This document shows positions 1-8,382 of a stretch of DNA of 64,000 nucleotides, piece by piece (position 1 is the first letter of the stretch; the number at the start of each line of letters is the position of its first letter). Source of the stretch: Bog-473 sp963840245 (lineage in GTDB: Bacteria; Actinomycetota; Acidimicrobiia; Acidimicrobiales; RAAP-2); NCBI GenBank assembly GCA_963840245.1, contig CAWIYI010000010.1:1-64000 (forward strand). The letters are read 5' to 3'. The notes beneath the pieces are model-generated. The model searched no databases. It was not told where the DNA came from and saw only the letters and a list, made by a program, of their open reading frames with translations. A program made the position numbers and the translations under genes.

Positions 1-295
1 CATCGCACTCGAAGGTGCCGGCGTCGGTCTCGACCCTCTTCGCTTGCGGGTCGATGGAGAGCACCGTGGCGCGTTCAAATCGGACGCCAGGCCTCGACAC
101 ATGGCGGTACGAATGGATCACTTCGTCCGACGTTCGCTTTCCGAACATGACATCGAGCTTGGAGAAGCCGAAGACGAACCCTTCATTCTTGTCGATGAGC
201 ACGACTTCGGCCTGGTCGCCAAGCCGTTCCGACAGCGTCGTCGTCAACTCGAGGCCGCCGAAGCCGGCACCCAGAACCAGCACCCGCACCGTCAT
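1..295 (-). CDS. FAD/NAD(P)-dependent oxidoreductase, partial (SQR/NDH-2-like)
   Basis: N-terminal 98 residues of a pyridine nucleotide-disulfide oxidoreductase fold protein; the rest lies beyond base 1. Translation begins MTVRVLVLGAGFGG, and GAGFGG (residues 9-14) is the GxGxxG dinucleotide-binding loop that holds the FAD ADP moiety. The segments VVLIDKN and a Tyr/His-rich stretch then RFERATVLSIDP match the start of sulfide:quinone reductases and type II NADH dehydrogenases. These are peripheral membrane flavoproteins that feed quinone, but the fragment is too short to choose between subfamilies. ATG at 295-293 is the only sensible start. Confidence 0.8.
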   Translation of the reverse strand, partial: MTVRVLVLGAGFGGLELTTTLSERLGDQAEVVLIDKNEGFVFGFSKLDVMFGKRTSDEVIHSYRHVSRPGVRFERATVLSIDPQAKRVETDAGTFECD

Positions 296-1007
296 TGTGC
301 GCGGACCAGGTCGGATTGCCGCACGTCCCTATTGCAGGGAGCAGCAGGATGTACGGCCACTGCCGAGGATCCAGGCGGGATCCCTCCGCTTCGCTGTGTC
401 ATGGTGCCGATGCCCCTTCGTGAAAGTCGTGGATCAGGACCGGTCCTACGCCAAAGAAGTCAGGTGCGCTCCGGCGAGCACGTTAATCGGATTAGAACCC
501 GGCCAAGGGCTGGCCGGACCAGGCCGGCGCGACCACCATTTTCGCGGAGGGTGCCCTCGCCGATGGGAGACGGCGTGCACGGGCCCACGCCATTCGAACC
601 TGGCCTCCGAATCGGCCGGTGATTGTCGAGGGCCATCTCCCTGGGCGAGCCCGTCGGGCGAGTCCACGCCAGCATGGCGTCATCGATGAGACCCGACATC
701 TCGTCCCATCGTCCCGACATGGAGAACCTCCTACGCCGCCGCATGGACGCGGCGTTCCGGAGCCCGGAGGCACAGGCTCGGACAGAAGATGCGCCACCGC
801 GAGAAGGTCGCGCCACCCGAGGGTTTGAGGGACCAGCCGATGAGAAACCGACGAGCGCACCCGGCTTGCCGATTCCGGCGGCGACACCGCGTTCTGTCAC
901 ACGTCTGCTGACGGGGAACTCTCGGAAGACACGGCGACAGTCAGGTCATCATCCTGTTCGGATAGATCTCGACGAAAGTGAACGTTACGCGAGTGCTTCG
1001 CGAATTC
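296..1007. other. Long gap, no intact gene
   Basis: About 700 bases between the oxidoreductase start and the PhoU-like gene. Open frames here are short, Arg/Pro/Ser-rich and resemble no family. The one recognisable element is a degraded luciferase-like C-terminus at about 560-790 on the minus strand, listed separately. Otherwise I see no RNA gene, terminator or repeat. Confidence 0.5.
560..790 (-). pseudogene. Remnant of LLM-class (luciferase-like) oxidoreductase C-terminus
   Basis: The minus strand reads MSGRWDEMSGLIDDAMLA at about 720-665, close to the conserved C-terminal block of F420-dependent luciferase-like monooxygenases (usual form: GRWDEM..LI.DEML..F.V.GTPEE). The next conserved piece, TGRFGGQVRMAW (family: RFGG.VDR), follows at about 635-595 but in another frame. 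No N-terminal TIM-barrel portion is found upstream. I infer a decayed gene end; a chance match is possible but two collinear motifs make that less likely. Confidence 0.45.
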
Positions 1008-1023
1008 CTGGGGTTTTCCCCAG
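1008..1023 (+). promoter_or_regulatory. Small hairpin upstream of phoU-like gene
   Basis: Perfect 6-bp stem CTGGGG-TTTT-CCCCAG ending 15 bases before the ATG of the PhoU-like gene. It could be a leader hairpin affecting translation. No clear Pho box (direct GTTCAC repeats) is seen beside it. Confidence 0.35.
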
Positions 1024-1038
1024 CTAGCCTCGGCCGCC

Positions 1039-1659
1039 ATGGAAGCGGGACCGCCAGAGATCGAGACCATCGAAATGCGGGTCACCCAGCTCTTCGCCAT
1101 GGTGTCGGAGGCCCTGGCCGGCGCGACCGAGGCGCTCCTGGGCAATGACATCGCCACCGGGTTGGCGGTCGTCGAGGGTGACCAGGCAGTCGATGATCTG
1201 ACCTCGGAAGTCGAGCTGCTTGTCTGGGCCCAACTGGACATGGAGGGCACACCGACCTCGACCCTGCGCCAGCTGGTCGGAGTCCTGCTGATCCTGCCCG
1301 AACTCGAGCGGAGCGGCGATCTCGGCGAGCACATCGCCCAGCGGGCTGTCACCAACATCGGAGTCGAAATGAGCCCGCTGAGCCGAGGCATCGTGCAGCG
1401 GATGTCCGAAGTGGCGTTGCAAATGTGGCGTGACGCGGCCGACGCCTACATCGATCGGGTCTCCCGGGCCGACGCATTGGCCGAAGACGATGAGGAGATC
1501 AATATCCTCCATGATCGACTCACCCGCGAGATTGCGGCCGGCACCATGCCCACCGCCATCGGTGCCCAGGTGACACTGGTTGCCAGGTTTTATGAGCGTC
1601 TGGGTGATCACGCCGTCAACCTGGCTCGCCGGATCGAGATGCTGCAGGGTTTGGCTTGA
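1039..1659 (+). CDS. PhoU domain protein (phosphate signalling)
   Basis: 206 residues, the normal size for PhoU. It has the two paired E/D-rich helix motifs of the family: PELERSGDLGEHIAQRA in the first bundle and RFYERLGDHAVNLARRI near the C-terminus, where the acidic residues bind metal clusters. PhoU proteins restrain the PstSCAB transporter and PhoR kinase in phosphate homeostasis and sit at the inner membrane face. No pst genes are adjacent, so the partner is not shown here. ATG at 1039 is preceded by a small hairpin and no obvious ribosome binding site. Confidence 0.85.
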   Translation: MEAGPPEIETIEMRVTQLFAMVSEALAGATEALLGNDIATGLAVVEGDQAVDDLTSEVELLVWAQLDMEGTPTSTLRQLVGVLLILPELERSGDLGEHIAQRAVTNIGVEMSPLSRGIVQRMSEVALQMWRDAADAYIDRVSRADALAEDDEEINILHDRLTREIAAGTMPTAIGAQVTLVARFYERLGDHAVNLARRIEMLQGLA

Positions 1660-2040
1660 TCCACTAGCTGTCCGCGTTCTGCGGCGACCAGGTGCGCAAG
1701 CAGCGACGACACACGCTCTTCCGCAAGCGGAACTGCGCTCTGCCGCATGTTCTGCGCCCTGCCCGGCACGTGACCCGACGCAACAGAGCGCTCCGCGTCT
1801 CGCCCGAGGTAGGGAAGGGCTGTGTCGAGCGCAACGTCCAGGACTTTACGAGGTGTGGCTCGCCCAGTCGCATTTCTCGCGCCGACCGTCGGCCCGGTAC
1901 GGGAGATCGGGTCGTCCGGGCATGAACGGAGCCGCGTGACCAAGCCCCGATGAAGGTCGTGCGATGAGGCGGCGACCGAAGAAGCGGATCGCTGTGACGA
2001 GGCCGATCCGCGTCGGCTCGAACCTGCACCGCGGAGGGCG
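1660..2040. other. Gap without recognisable gene
   Basis: About 380 bases between the convergent PhoU-like and MFS genes. Short open frames here match nothing recognisable. No terminator hairpin with a T-run was found. Confidence 0.4.
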
Positions 2041-3744
2041 CTAGATCTCGAAGGTCTCCCCAGGCCTGCGGTGGATGGTCAGCGCCGCCACCACGGCACC
2101 GGCCAGGATGAGGCAGCCCGAGAGGAGCAAGGCCTCGTGCAATCCCGAACCGAAGGCGTTGTAGGCGGCGTTCACCACCTTGGTGGCGATGCGCGCCACG
2201 GCCTCGTTCTTCGAGTGCTCGGCGCTGCTGGCCGCTCCGCCGCTGGAGGCACCGCCCGTCTGAATGGCGTGTTCGACCAGGCTCTGGAAATTGGGCGGGA
2301 TCCCGATGGCCTTGAGCCTGGCGGCGAGGTCGCCGGTCAGCTTGGCGTTGACGATGGAGCCCAAAATGGCCACACCGAACACGGCGCCCATCTCCCGGCT
2401 CGTGTTGGTGGCTGACGCCGCCATACCCGAGCGCTCCGGAGGCACGACCGTCAGCGGGACCGAGGTCACGGGTACCAGCAGCATGCCGAGGCCGATGCCG
2501 GCCACCGGAAGGACCCAGCCCAAAGTCCCGAAGTCGACCGTCGGCGAGAGGACGGCATTGGCCACGAGGATCCCCCCGCCGGCGAGCAGGCAGCCGAGCA
2601 CCATGGGCCAGCGCGGCCCGTACCGCGCCACCAGGGGCCCGGTGAGGGCGGACGCGATGATGAGTCCGGCGGCCATGGGGAGGAAGTCCACGGCCGTCTG
2701 GTAGGCCGACGCATTCGCAACGACCTGGAGGTACAGCGCGGTGAAGAAAAAGATCGAGAAGGTGCCGAAGTAGGCGACGAAGGCGACGAAGTTGGATCCG
2801 GCAAAAGGTGGACGGCGGAACATCGAAAGGTCGAGCATCGGGCTCTTGACCCTCCGCTCGGTGACGACGAACGCAATGCCTGAGACCCCGCAGAGGACGA
2901 AGAGCGTCACGATCCAGGACGCGGTGTAGCCGGACTCCTCCCCCTGGATCACCGCGAACGACAGGCAGGCGAGGAACGCCGCGCCGAAGAGGAAGCCGAG
3001 GACATCGATCCGACGTCCCTGGCGATCCGCCGACTCGGGGACCGCGACGGCGGCCAAGACGAACGCGACCACCCCGAATCCCAGGTTGAACCAGAAGATG
3101 GCCCGCCAGCTCGAGAAGCCGACGAGGGCGCCGCCGATGACGGGCCCGAGGGCCAGAGCAAGACCGGACACGGCTGCCCACACACCGAGCGCATCGGCGC
3201 GGGTTTTCCGGTCGGGGTAGACGTGCCTGATGATGGACAGGGTGCCGGGCTCGCTGGCCGCGGCACCGACCCCCATGATGACGCGGCCGGCGATGAGCCA
3301 ATCGACATTGCCGGCCAGGGCGGCCACCACGGAGCCACCACAGAAGATGGCAACACCCACGAGCATCACGCGCTTGCGGCCGAAGATGTCGCCGAGCATC
3401 CCGGCGACGAGCATGAAGCTCGCGAAGGTCAGCGCATAGCCGTTGACGACCCACTGCAGCGAGGTGACGCCCGCGTGCAGGTCGCTCTGGACGTTGGCGA
3501 GGCCGACGCTGACAACCGTGTTGTCGAGGAACGTGAGGAAGAGGACCCCGCAGAGCGTGGCGAGCGCGAGCTTCTGGGCGGCTGAGCCGAGCCCACCCTC
3601 CTTGATGTCGAAGCCGGGCGGAGCGCCCTCGGTGCCGTGGGAGCCATCGGCTCCTTGCTTCAGCAGCGAGGACGTCCCGGTCGTGCTCCGGCCCCGGTCG
3701 ACCGGGTCCCGCAAGTCATGGCCACGAGTTTTGCCTACCCTCAA
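2041..3744 (-). CDS. MFS transporter, DHA2 (EmrB/QacA) type
   Basis: Drug:H+ antiporter of the 14-helix DHA2 family. After a soluble N-terminus of about 55 residues, the first helix carries LDNTVVSVGLANVQ (family motif D1) and loop 2-3 carries GDIFGRKR (motif A). Further hydrophobic helices follow to a short cytoplasmic tail; one larger Ser/Gly/Ala loop near residue 500 precedes the final helix. It would export small molecules or drugs across the cytoplasmic membrane. The annotated start is a TTG and a downstream start closer to the first helix is possible. The gene stands alone with a divergent flavin reductase upstream. Confidence 0.88.
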   Translation of the reverse strand: MRVGKTRGHDLRDPVDRGRSTTGTSSLLKQGADGSHGTEGAPPGFDIKEGGLGSAAQKLALATLCGVLFLTFLDNTVVSVGLANVQSDLHAGVTSLQWVVNGYALTFASFMLVAGMLGDIFGRKRVMLVGVAIFCGGSVVAALAGNVDWLIAGRVIMGVGAAASEPGTLSIIRHVYPDRKTRADALGVWAAVSGLALALGPVIGGALVGFSSWRAIFWFNLGFGVVAFVLAAVAVPESADRQGRRIDVLGFLFGAAFLACLSFAVIQGEESGYTASWIVTLFVLCGVSGIAFVVTERRVKSPMLDLSMFRRPPFAGSNFVAFVAYFGTFSIFFFTALYLQVVANASAYQTAVDFLPMAAGLIIASALTGPLVARYGPRWPMVLGCLLAGGGILVANAVLSPTVDFGTLGWVLPVAGIGLGMLLVPVTSVPLTVVPPERSGMAASATNTSREMGAVFGVAILGSIVNAKLTGDLAARLKAIGIPPNFQSLVEHAIQTGGASSGGAASSAEHSKNEAVARIATKVVNAAYNAFGSGLHEALLLSGCLILAGAVVAALTIHRRPGETFEI

Positions 3745-3898
3745 TGCGGGTAGGGGAATCCCCGAGGGGGTGCCTTACTGGCGTAGGCAGCGGGCTGCTG
3801 GCGCCCGTGTGGTCCACCCCTGGTGGTGGGTGTGCACGACGGAACGGCTTGGAGGACAGGCGGGTGAGTTTCGGGGCAGCAGATCGGACGCACCGACG

Positions 3899-4393
3899 GT
3901 GACGAGCGCCACCGAGGACCTCACCGCATTCTTCGACCTGATCGACTACCCGTACTACGTGGTCACCGTCCGGTCGCCCGATGCCGATATGAGCGGCTGC
4001 CTGGCCGGGTTCGTCACCCAGTGCAGCATCGACCCCCCGAACTTCCTCGTCTGCATCTCCAAGGTGAACCACACCCTCGCCGTAGCCGAGCACTCGCCCG
4101 GAATGGGCCTGCATCTCCTCGGGGAGGACCAGGTCGATCTGGCCCGGCTCTTCGGTGAGGAGACAGGTGATGTGGTCGACAAGTTCGCCTGGCTCGACTG
4201 GCGGCTCGGCTCTAGCGGCGCACCGCTCTTGGTGGATGCGGCGGTGACCATGGAAGGCCAGGTCCTCGGCCACTTTTCGGTCGGCGATCACGAGGCGTTC
4301 CTCATTCGAGCGGTGCGCGCTGTCGCTGGCGCGCACGCTGGCTTGCTCAGCCTTCGGGGTGCTCCGCCGCTGCACCCCGGCCACCCGGCCTGA
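3899..4393 (+). CDS. Flavin reductase-like FMN-binding protein
   Basis: About 164 residues of the flavin reductase/split-barrel flavin-binding family. The core runs YPYYVVTVRSPD, then GCLAGFVTQCSIDPPNFLVCISKVNHT and a later HFSVGDHEAFLIRAV, which is the typical order (substrate Ser/Cys near FMN, then GDH...). Such proteins reduce FMN or FAD with NAD(P)H for partner monooxygenases or use flavin directly. The frame is open much further upstream (to 3443), but the upstream translation has no family similarity, so GTG 3899 is chosen. Divergent from the MFS gene; no dedicated monooxygenase partner is adjacent. Confidence 0.78.
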   Translation: MTSATEDLTAFFDLIDYPYYVVTVRSPDADMSGCLAGFVTQCSIDPPNFLVCISKVNHTLAVAEHSPGMGLHLLGEDQVDLARLFGEETGDVVDKFAWLDWRLGSSGAPLLVDAAVTMEGQVLGHFSVGDHEAFLIRAVRAVAGAHAGLLSLRGAPPLHPGHPA

Positions 4394-4461
4394 CGCCCTT
4401 CTGTTGGGCACTGGGCATCGCAGGCCGGCCCGACCAGATGAACCGGAGCCGACCTCATGAA

Positions 4462-4908
4462 TCAGCCGGGCGATCCGTCGAAGGCCGAGGGCTGCACGAG
4501 ACTCATCATGTTGCCGGAGTCGTCTCGCAGCGTGGCCTCGATGCCATAGGGACGCTCGGCTGGTTGAGAGAGGAACGTCACCCCCTGGGCGAGCAGTTCG
4601 GAGTACGTCCGCTGGCAGTCGTCGGTTGCCATCACTCCGATCCCCATGGAACCTCCGGCGACCAGCTCGCGCAGTTGCGCGGCCGCCTCCGGTGAACGAC
4701 CCATGTCGCAGGACGACAAAATGATCTGCAGGTCGGGCTGGTCTTTCGGACCGACGGTGAGCCAGCGAAATCCCGCTCCGGCACCTTCGAACTCCTCCCC
4801 CATCGTGATGTCGAAGCGCACCTCGAATCCCAACTTCTCGGTGTAGAAGGCCTTGGCGGAGTCTTGGTCCAGGACAAAGACGCTTGTGTGGGACATACGA
4901 GTGATCAT
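4462..4908 (-). CDS. VOC family (glyoxalase/bleomycin resistance-like) protein
   Basis: 148 residues with the paired beta-alpha-beta-beta-beta units of the vicinal oxygen chelate fold: MSHTSVFVLDQDSAKAFYTEKLGFEV at the start and a second half ending RDDSGNMMSLVQP. The start is ATG 4908, not the upstream ATGs in the same open frame, because the sequence before it is not VOC-like and a -10-like TACCCT ends six bases upstream (leaderless start). The AraC-type regulator at 4968-5405 lies directly upstream in the same direction, a frequent pairing. Substrate unknown. Confidence 0.85.
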   Translation of the reverse strand: MITRMSHTSVFVLDQDSAKAFYTEKLGFEVRFDITMGEEFEGAGAGFRWLTVGPKDQPDLQIILSSCDMGRSPEAAAQLRELVAGGSMGIGVMATDDCQRTYSELLAQGVTFLSQPAERPYGIEATLRDDSGNMMSLVQPSAFDGSPG

Positions 4909-4967
4909 GTCGTCAGGGTACGGCGCACAACGCAAGCGTTCGCTTCTCCGAGATTGCGGACTTGTCG

Positions 4968-5405
4968 TCAGCCGGATCCCGAGCCGTCCGGTCCGGGCAC
5001 CGATCCACGCGGGCGGGGCCGGCCCCAGTCCATGAGGAAGCATCCCGGTATGGGCGGAGGACCACCCCGGGCTGCCGACGCCCGCTGGAATGCGCTCGGC
5101 GACATGCCGACCAGCTCGGAGAACCGGGAGCTGAACGAGCCCAAGCTGGAGAACCCCACGAGCATGCACACCTCGGTCACGGTCAGGTTGGCGGAACGGA
5201 GGAGGTCCTTCGCTCGCTCGACGCGGCGCCGGGTCAGGTAGTTGGCGGGCGTCTCGCCGTAGGCGTCCTTGAACGCTCGGGCGAAATGGAACTTCGAGAA
5301 CCCCGCCTCCGCCGCCATCTCATCGAGATCCAGTGGATCGTCGAAGCGCAGGTCCATCAGATCCCGCGCGCCGCGCAGATGGGCAATCCGCTCGCCGTCG
5401 CTCAC
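4968..5405 (-). CDS. AraC family transcriptional regulator
   Basis: Small regulator of about 145 residues, essentially only the AraC DNA-binding domain with both helix-turn-helices: DLDEMAAEAGFSKFHFARAF, then TVTEVCMLVGFSSLGSFSSRF. No ligand-binding cupin domain precedes it. The tail IPGCFLMDW is typical of AraC proteins encoded next to VOC genes. The frame is open to 5444, but bases 5419-5458 form a strong terminator hairpin, so the in-frame GTG at 5405 is preferred. It probably controls the VOC gene 60 bases downstream. Confidence 0.82.
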   Translation of the reverse strand: MSDGERIAHLRGARDLMDLRFDDPLDLDEMAAEAGFSKFHFARAFKDAYGETPANYLTRRRVERAKDLLRSANLTVTEVCMLVGFSSLGSFSSRFSELVGMSPSAFQRASAARGGPPPIPGCFLMDWGRPRPRGSVPGPDGSGSG

Positions 5406-5418
5406 CAGCAGGCACGGT

Positions 5419-5458
5419 ACCGCCCCGGTGCGTCGGGGGGTCAACGCACCGGGGCGGT
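5419..5458 (-). terminator. Strong 15-bp terminator hairpin
   Basis: Perfect inverted repeat ACCGCCCCGGTGCGT / ACGCACCGGGGCGGT around a 10-base loop, 20 bases after the stop of the alpha/beta hydrolase. No long T-run follows, as is usual in high-GC genomes. Confidence 0.7.
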
Positions 5459-5477
5459 GGGACGTCAGCGCCCCGAA

Positions 5478-6380
5478 TCAGGGATGAGACGCCCAGAAGT
5501 CACGCAACAGCGGCACGAGATCGGCCGCCTGCTCATCGGGCCAGAGGAGCTTGGCATCGGGCACCAGGACGACGCGCTCGACTCCGGGGATCATCGCAGC
5601 CAAGCGCTCCGCCCATGACGGCTCGAAGAACGGATCACTCGTACCCCAGGCCACCTGGGCGGGCGCATGCAGCTCGGCGAGCAACGGCTCGACCGCGATC
5701 AGCTCAGTGGCTGACGACGCCGTGAGGAAACGCTCGAGGCCCTTCCCCTGATCGGGGACGAAGGGTCCGAGATAGCTCGCCAGGAGATCGTCGGAAAGCC
5801 GTTCGGGGTACGCGTAGACCATGCCGAACCCGGCTTCGGAACGGGCCAACTCGGGCTCGCCGGCCATTGCGGCCACCATCGGGCCGAACTCGCCCGCCTC
5901 GGCGAGCGCGACGAACGGTTTGAACGACTCGGGCGGGAAGTTCTCGTGCACGTCGCAATTGGTGAGCGTCAGCGTGCGTATCCGCTCGGGATGACGGGCG
6001 GCGAAGACCTGAGCCACGGCACCTCCAGTGTCATTGGCCACCACGTCGACCTGGGCCAACCCGAGCCGCTCACACAGTTCGTCGAGCATGGCGGCCAGAC
6101 CGTTGAGGGAGAGGTCGGCGGTCCGCGGGTCGGGGACGGGGGTCGCTCCGTGCGCCGGGAGATCGGGAGCGATGCAGCGCCGCACGTCGGCGACGTCCCA
6201 GATGACGTTGCGCCAGATATCGGCGTTGACGAGCACGCCGTGGACGAACAGTGCAGCGGTGTCGCCTTCGCCGTGATCGACGAAGGCCACGTCGCCCTGA
6301 CCGAGGTTGATGGTCCGGCGGGGCAGAAGTGTGCCCGCCGGAACGGTGTTTGCAGTGTCTGTCTTCGTTGGAGGGGTCAT
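5478..6380 (-). CDS. Alpha/beta hydrolase with Asp nucleophile elbow
   Basis: 300 residues of the alpha/beta hydrolase fold. The oxyanion segment is FVHGVLVNADIWR. The nucleophile elbow reads VVANDTGG, placing Asp where serine hydrolases have Ser, as in haloalkane dehalogenases and epoxide hydrolases. Downstream AWGTSDPFF carries the family acidic residue; the C-terminal catalytic His is not obvious (PDAKLLWPDE at the usual place), so activity should not be assumed. ATG 6380 follows a -10-like TAAAGT by seven bases. Transcribed divergently from the TetR gene with a palindrome between them, implying TetR control. Confidence 0.83.
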   Translation of the reverse strand: MTPPTKTDTANTVPAGTLLPRRTINLGQGDVAFVDHGEGDTAALFVHGVLVNADIWRNVIWDVADVRRCIAPDLPAHGATPVPDPRTADLSLNGLAAMLDELCERLGLAQVDVVANDTGGAVAQVFAARHPERIRTLTLTNCDVHENFPPESFKPFVALAEAGEFGPMVAAMAGEPELARSEAGFGMVYAYPERLSDDLLASYLGPFVPDQGKGLERFLTASSATELIAVEPLLAELHAPAQVAWGTSDPFFEPSWAERLAAMIPGVERVVLVPDAKLLWPDEQAADLVPLLRDFWASHP

Positions 6381-6387
6381 GCTGTAT

Positions 6388-6393
6388 ACTTTA
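6388..6393 (-). promoter_or_regulatory. -10 element, leaderless hydrolase start
   Basis: TAAAGT on the minus strand, ending seven bases before ATG 6380; it lies within the left arm of the putative TetR operator. Confidence 0.5.
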
Positions 6394-6417
6394 CATACCA
6401 ACTGTCTGTTTGTAAAG
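6389..6417. promoter_or_regulatory. Putative TetR operator palindrome
   Basis: Imperfect 29-bp palindrome with perfect outer arms CTTTACA and TGTAAAG (6389-6395 and 6411-6417) in the AT-rich gap between the divergent hydrolase and TetR genes. It overlaps the -10 of the hydrolase and ends eight bases before the -10 of tetR, so binding would block both promoters. Confidence 0.65.
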
Positions 6418-6424
6418 ACCCAGT

Positions 6425-6430
6425 TAGGAT
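6425..6430 (+). promoter_or_regulatory. -10 element, leaderless tetR start
   Basis: TAGGAT ends six bases before the GTG start at 6437; no ribosome binding site is present between them. Confidence 0.5.
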
Positions 6431-6436
6431 TTCCCC

Positions 6437-7021
6437 GTGCCCACCCAGGCAGAACGCACCGAGGCCACCCGTGGTCGTCTCATCACCACGGCGCGGCGGC
6501 TCTTTGCGGAGCGGGGATTCGCCGCCACCTCCACCGAGGAGATCCTGAGCGAGGCCGCTGTCAGCCGGGGGGCGCTCTACCACCACTTCCCGAGCAAGAC
6601 CGACCTGTTCCAGGCGACCTTCGAACAGGTCGAGGACGAGCTCACCGAACGGGTCCTGCAGGGGGCGTCCGTCGGGGGCGAAACCGATCCGATCCGAATC
6701 CTCCAATTGGGGTTCGACGCGTTCTTGGAACAGTGCGTCAATCCGGAGGTGCAGCGGATCGTGATGCTCGACGGCCCGACCGTCCTCGGCTGGGATCTCT
6801 GGCACGAGCTCGACGAGCGCTACGGCTTCGGCACGATCAAGGCCGTGCTGACGGTGGCGGCCGACATCGGCCGAATCGAACCGTCGACGGTGGAACCACT
6901 TGCACACCTCCTTCTCGGCGCCATCATGCAGGCCGGCATGGTCGTGGCACGTGCCGAGGACCCCCTGCTCGCCAGGAAGGCGATGACCGAGAGCTTCGCC
7001 CGGATCGTCTCGGGTCTCTGA
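6437..7021 (+). CDS. TetR family transcriptional regulator
   Basis: 194 residues. The N-terminal helix-turn-helix is standard: ARRLFAERGFAATSTEEILS followed by AAVSRGALYHHFPSKTDLF (about residues 20-60). The ligand-binding half is all-helical and ligand identity cannot be read from it. GTG 6437 is used because a -10-like TAGGAT ends six bases upstream. It probably represses itself and the divergent Asp-type hydrolase through the palindrome at 6389-6417; the hydrolase substrate or product would be the natural inducer (inference). Confidence 0.88.
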   Translation: MPTQAERTEATRGRLITTARRLFAERGFAATSTEEILSEAAVSRGALYHHFPSKTDLFQATFEQVEDELTERVLQGASVGGETDPIRILQLGFDAFLEQCVNPEVQRIVMLDGPTVLGWDLWHELDERYGFGTIKAVLTVAADIGRIEPSTVEPLAHLLLGAIMQAGMVVARAEDPLLARKAMTESFARIVSGL

Positions 7022-7079
7022 GCCTCGCCGCCCGCCGTCGCGCATCAGCCCCCGGACGCCGGAGGGGACCGGCAGGACG

Positions 7080-7536
7080 TCAAGCGCGGTCGGCGGTCGC
7101 GGCCGTCTCAGCCACCCAGCCCGGCAGACGCGCCGGGCGGCCGTGGCCGTCGATGCACCCGTGCACGGTCACCGCGGTCGCCCGCGCCCGGCCGTCGACC
7201 GCCAGCAGGTAGGCGATTTGGAACGTGGCACCGCGGACGGCGCCGACGCGCAGCATCACGTCCACCTCGTCGTCGAAGTGCAACGGTTTGAGATACTGGA
7301 CCGAGACCTCGAGCACGGGGAATTCCCGGGCTTCTCCCTGCGTCACCGCCGCGCACCGCGTCGTACGGGTGCCCGATGGCGCGGAGGTACTCCACCCGCG
7401 CCTCCTCCAGGTACGGCAGGTACGCCGCGTGGTGGACGACACCCATGGCGTCGGTCTCGGCGAATCGTGTCCGCAGCCGGTGCGTGAACGCGTAGTCGGC
7501 CGGGTCGCGGGAGGGATCCAGGGACGTGCGGGCCAC
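7080..7536 (-). CDS. FadM/YbgC-type hotdog thioesterase (frame broken)
   Basis: 4-hydroxybenzoyl-CoA thioesterase-like protein: HRLRTRFAETDAMGVVHHAAYLPYLEEAR contains the catalytic Asp of the D-x-MGVVHH loop, and VQYLKPLHFDDEVDV is the second conserved strand. The two parts are in different frames; the break lies at about 7335-7355. Read across it, the protein is about 152 residues, normal for acyl-CoA thioesterases. Start GTG 7536 is inferred. The upstream thioesterase is in the same reading frame without a stop, so a two-hotdog fusion cannot be excluded. Confidence 0.7.
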
Positions 7537-8283
7537 GATCCGCCGGCTACTCCCCCGTCGTCGCGACCGAGGGGCCGACCCTTCGCCGGCGTCGAAGGAC
7601 CGGCGGCGGCCCGAGGCCATGCGGTTCACCCGGTCCTGATTGAAGATGGCGAACTCGCCCTCGGCCTCGACCGTGACGACACCACCCTGCACGATGCGGC
7701 CCTTGCTGAAGATGCGGCGATCAGTGACCTCGGTCACCCATCCCTCGAACACGGCTTCCTCGTTGGTCAGGGTGGGCCGCAGGTAGCGCAGGGCCAGCGA
7801 GACGGTCGGGCCCACCGAGCCCTCGATCGCGTTGGCCGCCGTCAGGATGATGTCGAACGCGGCGGCGAGCACCGCCCCGTGCACGCAACCCGGTGCCCCC
7901 TCGTAGGTGACGTCGAAGACGCCGCGGCCGAGCGCCCTGGGGGGCTCGAAGTCGAGCACGACCGGCAGCGCCACCGGGTTGAACGGCCCGACGACCACGT
8001 CGTACGGCATGGCGCCGCCGAGCGGCACGTCCTTCGGCGGACCGTCGTCGGCGGGCGGGATGAACCGGGGCAGGGGATCCGCCGGCAGATGCGTCTCGAG
8101 CTCGTCGGCGAGCGCAGCCAGCCGGGCTGTCAGGCGGGTGGTCTCGGCGGCCGGCGGCGACGCGCTGACCGACAGTCGGATCAGGCGGCGCAGGACGTCA
8201 GCGAGGTCACGCGCCTCGTGCTCGCGGTCCCGGAGCCCGGGGTGGTCCTGGAATGACGTCGGCCTGGGGTCGGGCGTCAACAC
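7537..8283 (-). CDS. PaaI-like hotdog thioesterase
   Basis: Long-N-terminus hotdog protein of about 245 residues. The first 75 residues are helical and charged; then FEPPRALGRGVFDVTYEGAPGCVHGAVLAAAFD carries the family H-G-G/A motif and LALRYLRPTLTNEE the second core strand, ending EGEFAIFN. This is the acyl-CoA thioesterase (PaaI/YiiD-like) pattern. The end is uncertain: the frame runs on without a stop into the FadM-like gene through an Arg-rich stretch, while in an adjacent frame a TAG occurs at 7549-7547, ten bases before the next gene's GTG. A third frame break near 7590-7625 could therefore explain the apparent fusion. Confidence 0.68.
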
Positions 8284-8369
8284 GGCGCGAAGAGTACTGC
8301 CAGGCCTCGGCCCGACGACATTCCGGGACCGACGCGACCGTTCTCAGATCGGGCGCCGCTCGGCGCTCG

Positions 8370-8375
8370 TATCAT
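8370..8375 (+). promoter_or_regulatory. -10 element of DUF3151 gene
   Basis: TATCAT ends seven bases before GTG 8383. It overlaps the upstream ATG at 8374, arguing that GTG is the true, leaderless start. Confidence 0.5.
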
Positions 8376-8382
8376 GGCTCGG

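Noticed and set aside
970..1000. Pho box before the PhoU-like gene
   Set aside because: Only one GTTCAC-like element is seen (reverse of AAGTGAACG); direct repeats needed for a Pho box are absent.
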